DNA of 64,000 bases from Imbricaverruca yamaguchii. Taxonomy: Eukaryota; Arthropoda; Thecostraca; Neoverrucidae. The notes beneath the pieces are model-generated. The model saw only the letters and a program-made list of their open reading frames with translations. It was not told where the DNA came from and made no database searches. Numbering within the stretch: the stretch's first letter is position 1; each line of letters opens with the position of its first letter. The stretch covers positions 2,537,501-2,601,500 of the forward strand of contig JAOTOL010001645.1 of assembly GCA_034440575.1 (NCBI GenBank), read 5' to 3'. The position numbers and the translations under genes are program-made. Of the stretch, positions 58,415-64,000 are shown piece by piece.

Positions 58415-59205
58415 TTAACCCGTCTCGGGGGGAGGGGGTACTTCAACTGCCGCCCCTCAGGTTTTTTCGCGAACAGTGAAAAACGCAGCGCGGGTTAATG
58501 CCAAAAATTGGCATACATTTTGTGTACACCATTTTGGCATGTTGTGGCAAACTTTTGAAATCAGGTCATATAGGGTCAACGAGTTAGTCTAAGTCAAGTG
58601 AGGTCATCTCCAAAAATGTTCAACCAGTAGTCACGCCTTAACGGATGCAGATATTTTAATGAAACTTCTACTGTTTGCTTATCTTCAGGGATGTAACAAA
58701 ACGCACCAGGTGAATTGTTTCCTCGTTTTTTTTAAAATTACTTATTAGTTTTGCATATTTGCCTATTAGAGATAAAATCGAAGATTCCCGCTAAAGTAAG
58801 CATTTTTATTGGAGTAAGTTGACTTCGAGCAACGTTTTTTGGTCCGCTCTATTCTTTAGTGAAAGAAAATTAAAGTAAGCTTCAAAATTCAAAATTTTGA
58901 AATTTCAACAACAAAAAATGATTTTTGGGTGGCCCAAAAAATTGCATGTTACTGGTCGATTTCGCTGTCCTCTCATTCCAAATATTTTTGTTTGCTTTTT
59001 TCAAATATCCCTCAAAACAAACTCTCCAGAGCCAAAAACATGATGTAAGTCTTGAAAACCTAGGGCCCCTAGTGAATCTCGGTGAATTTTTTGGGGGGTG
59101 ATGTTGGGCCCTACTCGTCAAGCGCCTTCCGATGACACCTCTTTCGTCTTCGTGTGAGGCTTAGTAAGGAGATTAGAGGGGGCATGCATAGACCCCCCAC
59201 CTCTC
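58415..59205 (-). mobile_element. TTAA-ended interspersed repeat, copy 3 (reversed)
   Basis: The reverse complement is colinear with 26470-27275 over about 790 bp. Its end is an 84-bp module bounded by TTAACCCG (58415) and CGGGTTAA (to 58498), enclosing GGGGGAGGGGG and GCCGCCCC runs. The other end is GGGGGCATGCATAGACCCCCC near 59177-59200. No coding capacity. Confidence 0.78.
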
Positions 59206-59384
59206 CAACGGGACTGGATGTGAGGATATGGCCGGAAAGGATGCTGGAGTTGGTAAAGCGGACCGTAATTTGTTCTCGAGTGGAGGTGTCTTAATTTGTT
59301 TTGGAGACTCCTTGATCCCGCATAGGAAAAAAGACGAAGTCGATGGCGTGTGATTAACATGAGTATGAATGTTCATGCCAAGTT

Positions 59385-59540
59385 CAGTGGCGCAGCCAGG
59401 ATTTTCCTAAGGGGGGTTGCAAATACAAGAAATAGCCATCTTCCTGTGAGCCAACCAACCCGCCGAAATAAAAAAACCGGGTGGAAAAATCTTTGAATAT
59501 TCCATTGGGTGTGGGGCGGAGCCAAATGCCGATTGCATGG
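59385..59540 (+). mobile_element. Interspersed element starting CAGTGGCGCAGCCAGG
   Basis: The terminus matches those at 19068 and 29192 with one or two changes, followed by ATTTTCCTAAGGGGGG. The body diverges quickly; the far end was not found. Confidence 0.45.
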
Positions 59541-60586
59541 CGTCGATCCGCACACTTTTTTGTTGTTTTTGCGATAAGATTATATCCACTAACCTATTTG
59601 TGATACTTTGTGATACGGACCATGGTTTCAAGTTCAAAAGTCAAACAAAAGACTCAGGGTGAATAAGCTGTTAGCTAAGATCTAAATTGGAAATATCCTT
59701 GTCAGCGCTGCGTCTTGTTCGCCTACTTAGAAAATTAGTCCCACAGTGTGCGTGGGGTTAATTCGAATGCGTATATAGGTACACGAAGGCTAAAAAGTTA
59801 CACCAGCGACGTGAAGTGAGGATTGCTGAGTGAGGTTGATCTCTGACTGAAGTTGCTGGTAAAGACAGTAAGGGTAAATATCTTGGGTTGAAAGCCTCAA
59901 ATTGCAGATTTATATCGATCCCTGGGAGTTTAAGCTTGTTTCCTGCCTACCGTTGTAGGTAGGTAGATACCTACCTACCTTCTTTGGCGTGCTACTTACC
60001 TATTATTTTTGGTGAATTTGTCTTCAAATGTGTTTTTATCATTTGTATTCCAAATATCATGTTTCTGAAGGTCACCAAGTTGATGGGACCACTTATTTTC
60101 TGTGCAAATACTTTTCAGGCTTTGAGCAATATAATGCCAAAAAGGCTTTGAGTTTGGGAGCATAGGAAAAAGTTGTTTATTAATTAAATAGAAATACAAT
60201 ATAACCTAGCCTAACCTGACCTAGTCTAAACAGTAAATATTCCAATGAAGATAAATGTTGATTTTTTGTGAAAATGTTTGTATTGCAATGCTTTTTTATG
60301 TGAGACAATGCAGCCACTTATTTTCTCTGTGAATTATTGCTTTTCAGTTGGAAAAGAAATTCATGATCATAATCTTCACTCCACAAGTATAGCCCATCTC
60401 TTATCATCTATACCTGGTGTGTCACAGATATGATAAAGAAGAAATTCAACACTTAATGCACTCAATTTAATACCCTCGGACACTGGAAAGCTATGTTTCT
60501 GCCTTCATTGGACATTTATCCCTGAGAAGGAATACTTGCAGCTAGACATGATCAAGCTCCCATCGCTCATAGTTGAGTTCCTTACG
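59541..60586. other. Unique AT-rich DNA
   Basis: Includes a short run of TAGGTAGGTAGATACCTACCTACC near 59957 and CCTAGCCTAACC words near 60205. No gene seen. Confidence 0.5.
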
Positions 60587-61485
60587 ATTGTCATAGATAA
60601 AGATGGCAAAAAATGTTATGGATGATTCTGGTTTTCTGTCTGACAAATCTATTCAGCAGTGTGGGGAGCATGCACCCTAGCCTTCCTGAAGTGTTGCTTT
60701 CCTGCCTGGAAGGGCACCATGTTTTCATAAGGGTTAGGGTAGGGCTGCAGCTTGCTGTTTCCAGCAAACTGAGCTGAAGCTAATGCTAGTGTACCAGTTG
60801 GCAATGCTTGATGCCACAAGCCAGGTCATGGTGATGCCATTCATCCACAGTCTTCAGCATCATGCATGGCTTGAACAGAGTGACAAAATGGATGAGGCTT
60901 TTGCCTAGCACATATACATCCCAGCAAAACATTGTGTACCTTATAGGAAAGAAAGAACAGAACATCTTCCAGCCTGTACCTCAGCTCCAATCTGGTACCA
61001 TTGTCATAAACAGCAGAGGAGCAGGAAGTACACCAGTGAGATTGTGGCCAGCAGCTATCCTGAAGATTTTGTAAAGTAGCAGCAGTGTGTGTCTCCCCAC
61101 TGCTCCAGTCAGCTGAGCATCCAGCAGCTGCTAAGTGCTGGTGCAGCACCACTCCCATCCACTTTCCTGGGCACATCAGCATGCATAACACCTAGAACAG
61201 ACATAAATTGTATGTGTCAAATGCTCAGCCATCTGGTGCCAAGAAAAGGACATTGGGGTAGACACCCAGTGAACATGCAGCTGTTGGCCTGCTGTCAGTA
61301 TGTGTCTGGGAGAACTTGGCATCTTGTAAGTGGCATGGCAACATCTGGCAGCTTCCAGTCAGCATTAGCAAACTAATGACATCAGCAAACTGGCCTAGAA
61401 TATCAATATATGCCAGGTCATTGTCTGACATTTAATTCCCCAGTAGATAGCAAGCTGCTATCTTCCTGACATCACCCAGCATTTT
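60587..61485. other. Second CpG-free block, about 0.9 kb
   Basis: No CG dinucleotide by direct reading. A 116-codon minus-strand ORF at 60841-61191 resembles no family I can name and may be the remains of an old mobile element. Confidence 0.75.
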
Positions 61486-63247
61486 CCCGAAGTGTCTCCA
61501 TGTCAGTTGTATATTGGTTGGATGTCGGCTGCATCCTGACATAAGTTTATTAATATATGTCTTTTTTACAGTTGCTCTCTGTGTGTGGTTAGAGGATTTT
61601 CATTGAAGGACACTGTTTTGAGTCAAAGCAAAAGAACTTATGTCCTTGATCACAATATCTTTCCTCATGTGGTTGCAAGTGTTCTTTGTTGGAATGATTG
61701 TAGAATGCACCCATAGGCATAAGGCTTTTGAAGTAAAAGAGTGTTGACTTGATTCAAACAAGCATTGAATTTCTTCTTATGTATGAAACATCAAGTACAG
61801 AGTGTAATATCCTGTTGGCTAGATTTTCCCAGTGAACCTTATGGTTCAGTATTTCGTTTCTAACTGATAAGTAGTCATTTTCAGAGAAAATGACTGGTCC
61901 CATTGTCTCAATCATGTTGTGGAACATCATCTTAAAAAGCATGCTAAGGAGTCAAAAATTACCTTGAGCTGAAATAATACTGTAGGTGTGTGAGCAGCAT
62001 TTTCCTGTTTTGTTGTGCTTTAAGGTGGTTTATGATTTGTTTTTACTTTATCTCTCCAACACAATGTTCATGAATGTGATTATGATGATATGACCACTCA
62101 TGTTCTGTGCAAATGCTCACTTGAATTGGAGAGCAAAATAGCATTAAAAGAGGTGTTTTCAGCTATGCAATATAGCATATAAGGTAATGTTCAAAAATAA
62201 ATGTAAAATGCTGCATAACCTAGCCTAGCATATGGAGAAAAAACATTTTTTAATTAAAAGAATTCCCCAATATAAAAAACACCACCACCTAACCTAACAT
62301 GTCAAATCATGCCTTTGAAGAGAAAAAGTGTCACTTATAATTTTTGTTATAAGTTTCAAAGTTTACAAAAGACTGAAACTATCCTAGCTTGATGAAACCA
62401 AATAGTCAAATCCCAGTGCCTAATGAAACCAACAGAGGTTTGCTGTCAGACTGAAGCTGCCAGTTACCTTAGATTAGATTAGAACTACGGCTTGCCGGAG
62501 GTGCCCAAGAAAAACATAACTCTGCCCAGACAAATTACTGGCTAGGACGATGCACAGTCGTATATTTGCTCCTGAGTGAGACCATCGTCCGCTTCCTCCT
62601 TACCCTGAGTCGGCCCATAAATGGAGAATGCTGAACATTTGGCCAAGCCTGCATATTCATATAATTAAGTTATTGCAGTTGGTAACCAACTTTGGCCTAA
62701 TTTTACCAATCACATCTTAATGTGGGTTATATCAGAGTTCTCAGGCAGGTCAGCTTCACGAAAGGGTATCATTTGTTGGATATGGTGTTAATTCCATTAG
62801 TCAAACAAATCTAATGGCTATGTCCTCTGATTATAATTTACATATCTGAGGTAGTATTTTGACAGCCTGATGAATATTGGTTTCCATTTCCTTTTAGCAT
62901 CCTTGATTCTCAAGATACTAGATGGGGCTCTTGAGGCTCCTGATTGAACCAAAGTAAGAAAAGCTAGCAGAAAATATTGAAGCAAATCATCAAGAAGACA
63001 CTTTTCAATGTCAAAATTATGCATTGAACATTCATTTTAAATGCTAGGCCTGTAGCCAATAGAAAACAATTTGCACTTCGCAATCTTGAATACTGTCCTT
63101 CGCATCTTGAATAACTGGTGCATTTCTTTTGATAGTTGTTTCCCATTTAAAGTTCCCTGTTCATGCTAAGAAATGGTCTTTTGGCGAAAACTGATAATCT
63201 TGTGTAATGCTGTGTTGTGATTATGAGATGTGCTGCCTGCTGACACC
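61486..63247. other. Upstream flank of SCAI
   Basis: AT-rich and CpG-poor; no gene or clear core promoter recognised. Confidence 0.5.
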
Positions 63248-63283
63248 ATGATGGCATCTTGCAATTGTCAGCATGGCCGCTGA
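63248..63283 (+). promoter_or_regulatory. Upstream ORF overlapping the SCAI start
   Basis: Tandem ATGs at 63248 and 63251 open a short frame, MMASCNCQHGR, that ends at TGA 63281-63283. It overlaps the SCAI ATG at 63273 in another frame. If it lies in the transcript it could reduce SCAI translation. Confidence 0.4.
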
Positions 63284-63364
63284 TATGGATGAGCACGAAA
63301 CCAAGATTGTAAATGAGTTTTGTCACCAGCTGGAGAAGTCGAAGCAGCTTTTCAATGGACTCAG
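63273..63364 (+). CDS. SCAI homologue, first coding exon (gene continues beyond the window)
   Basis: SCAI (suppressor of cancer cell invasion) is a nuclear cofactor that inhibits MRTF-A/SRF transcription and takes part in double-strand-break repair. The exon reads MAADMDEHETKIVNEFCHQL then EKSKQLFNGLR. This matches the conserved 'DFCYLLDKSKQLFNGLRDLPQYG' block of animal SCAI, and the exon ends at CTCAG|GTGAGA exactly where that block would continue into DLPQYG. The phase is 2. The next exon was looked for and not found in the remaining 636 bp. Vertebrate SCAI has a longer N-terminus; here translation seems to start just before the conserved block. Confidence 0.85.
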
Positions 63365-64000
63365 GTGAGACTCATATCAGCTATACTTTGATGAATATCA
63401 GCGACACAGAATTGCTGGCAATCCAATCACCTCTTGTTCAGTTGCAAAAGCGAATTTAGACTTCAGACATTCAACGACGTTTGACTACAGCATGGCTCTG
63501 TTTTTGTTTTCGAAATCTGTGGGTGGTGTAGATAATGTTGGGGCTGTCAAATTTGGGGTGAATATGTCCCGTTCTTTTTTCTACATCAACACTCATTTGT
63601 ATTGATCTAGGATGCCTAGTTTTCATCTATGAGTGAAAATTAGTCCAGATTACATTTAACAAGGGGACCAAAACGACTCCGAGAACATAGATGTATCTCC
63701 AATTTTCTTTCAGTGTGCCATCTAGTATTGCAATGGAAGTCTGGGTTTAGCATTGTACCTTACAAGTTCAAACATTTTATTGAAGAACAATAAGTAGAAG
63801 CCATTGCATTGCCAAACAATCCCATTCTACTTCCGTCGAGAGAAGGGGAGTGCGATTTTCCAAATATTTTTACAGGTGACAAAATTCAAGAGGTTGTTTT
63901 TTCCAACCCTATTTCGCTTGAGCATCACCTTGCGATGTTGTAAACTACCTGCGCAGGAGTCACGTATGCTACACCTACCTAAATGGCAGCAGTGCTGCAA
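63365..64000 (+). other. SCAI intron 1 (partial)
   Basis: Starts with the donor GTGAGA; no further exon or repeat seen to the edge. Confidence 0.75.

Overview
The window reads as repeat-rich nuclear DNA of an arthropod, probably a crustacean. The evidence is split genes with GT-AG introns, a Gasp/obstructor-C chitin-binding gene (an arthropod cuticle family), tRNA-derived SINEs with target-site duplications, and degenerate retroelements. There are no bacterial-type operons, rRNA genes or CRISPR arrays. Species cannot be told from the sequence alone.

Three host genes are well supported. (1) Gasp runs on the minus strand from 33989 to 7674. Five exons join in phase to 235 aa, with a signal peptide, three six-cysteine peritrophin-A domains and a C-terminal CEDYYGD tail. 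Its 708 coding bases span about 26 kb because introns 1 and 2 (13.5 and 8.7 kb) are filled with minisatellites, AT microsatellites and old mobile elements. (2) An RNF126/RNF115-type E3 ubiquitin ligase runs on the minus strand from 55345 to 46876. Seven exons join in phase to 282 aa, with an N-terminal zinc ribbon and a C-terminal RING-H2 finger. One intron appears to be GC-AG. (3) The first coding exon of SCAI lies on the plus strand at 63273-63364, and the rest of that gene is off the window. The RNF126-type gene and SCAI are head to head, about 7.9 kb apart, and the DNA between them holds blocks with no CpG at all.

Layout. 1-1.1 kb: an 85-bp minisatellite. 1.1-7.7 kb: mostly unique, apparently noncoding DNA. 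7.7-34 kb: the Gasp gene; a small opposite-strand ORF for a secreted 16-residue-repeat peptide lies in intron 2. 34-42.3 kb: intergenic DNA with an interspersed repeat, a TTAA-ended repeat family and four minisatellites. 42.7-46.4 kb: a mobile-element graveyard (SINE, inverted Penelope-like GIY-YIG fragments, a non-LTR reverse transcriptase fossil) ending in a USP35/38-like deubiquitinase fragment with an in-frame stop. 46.9-55.3 kb: the RNF126-type gene with two SINEs, a DDE-like fossil and two minisatellites in its introns. 55.3-63.2 kb: AT-rich, partly CpG-free DNA. 63.2-64 kb: the SCAI 5' end.

Tandem repeats add up to roughly 11 kb of the 64 kb. Most long ORFs in the window come from arrays whose period is a multiple of three, or which lack stops in all frames; they are not treated as genes. 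The strongest candidates for something undescribed are the secreted repeat peptide at 11942-12268, the retroelement/USP junction at 44-46.4 kb, the TTAA-ended family rich in AGGTCA half-sites, and the CpG-free blocks.
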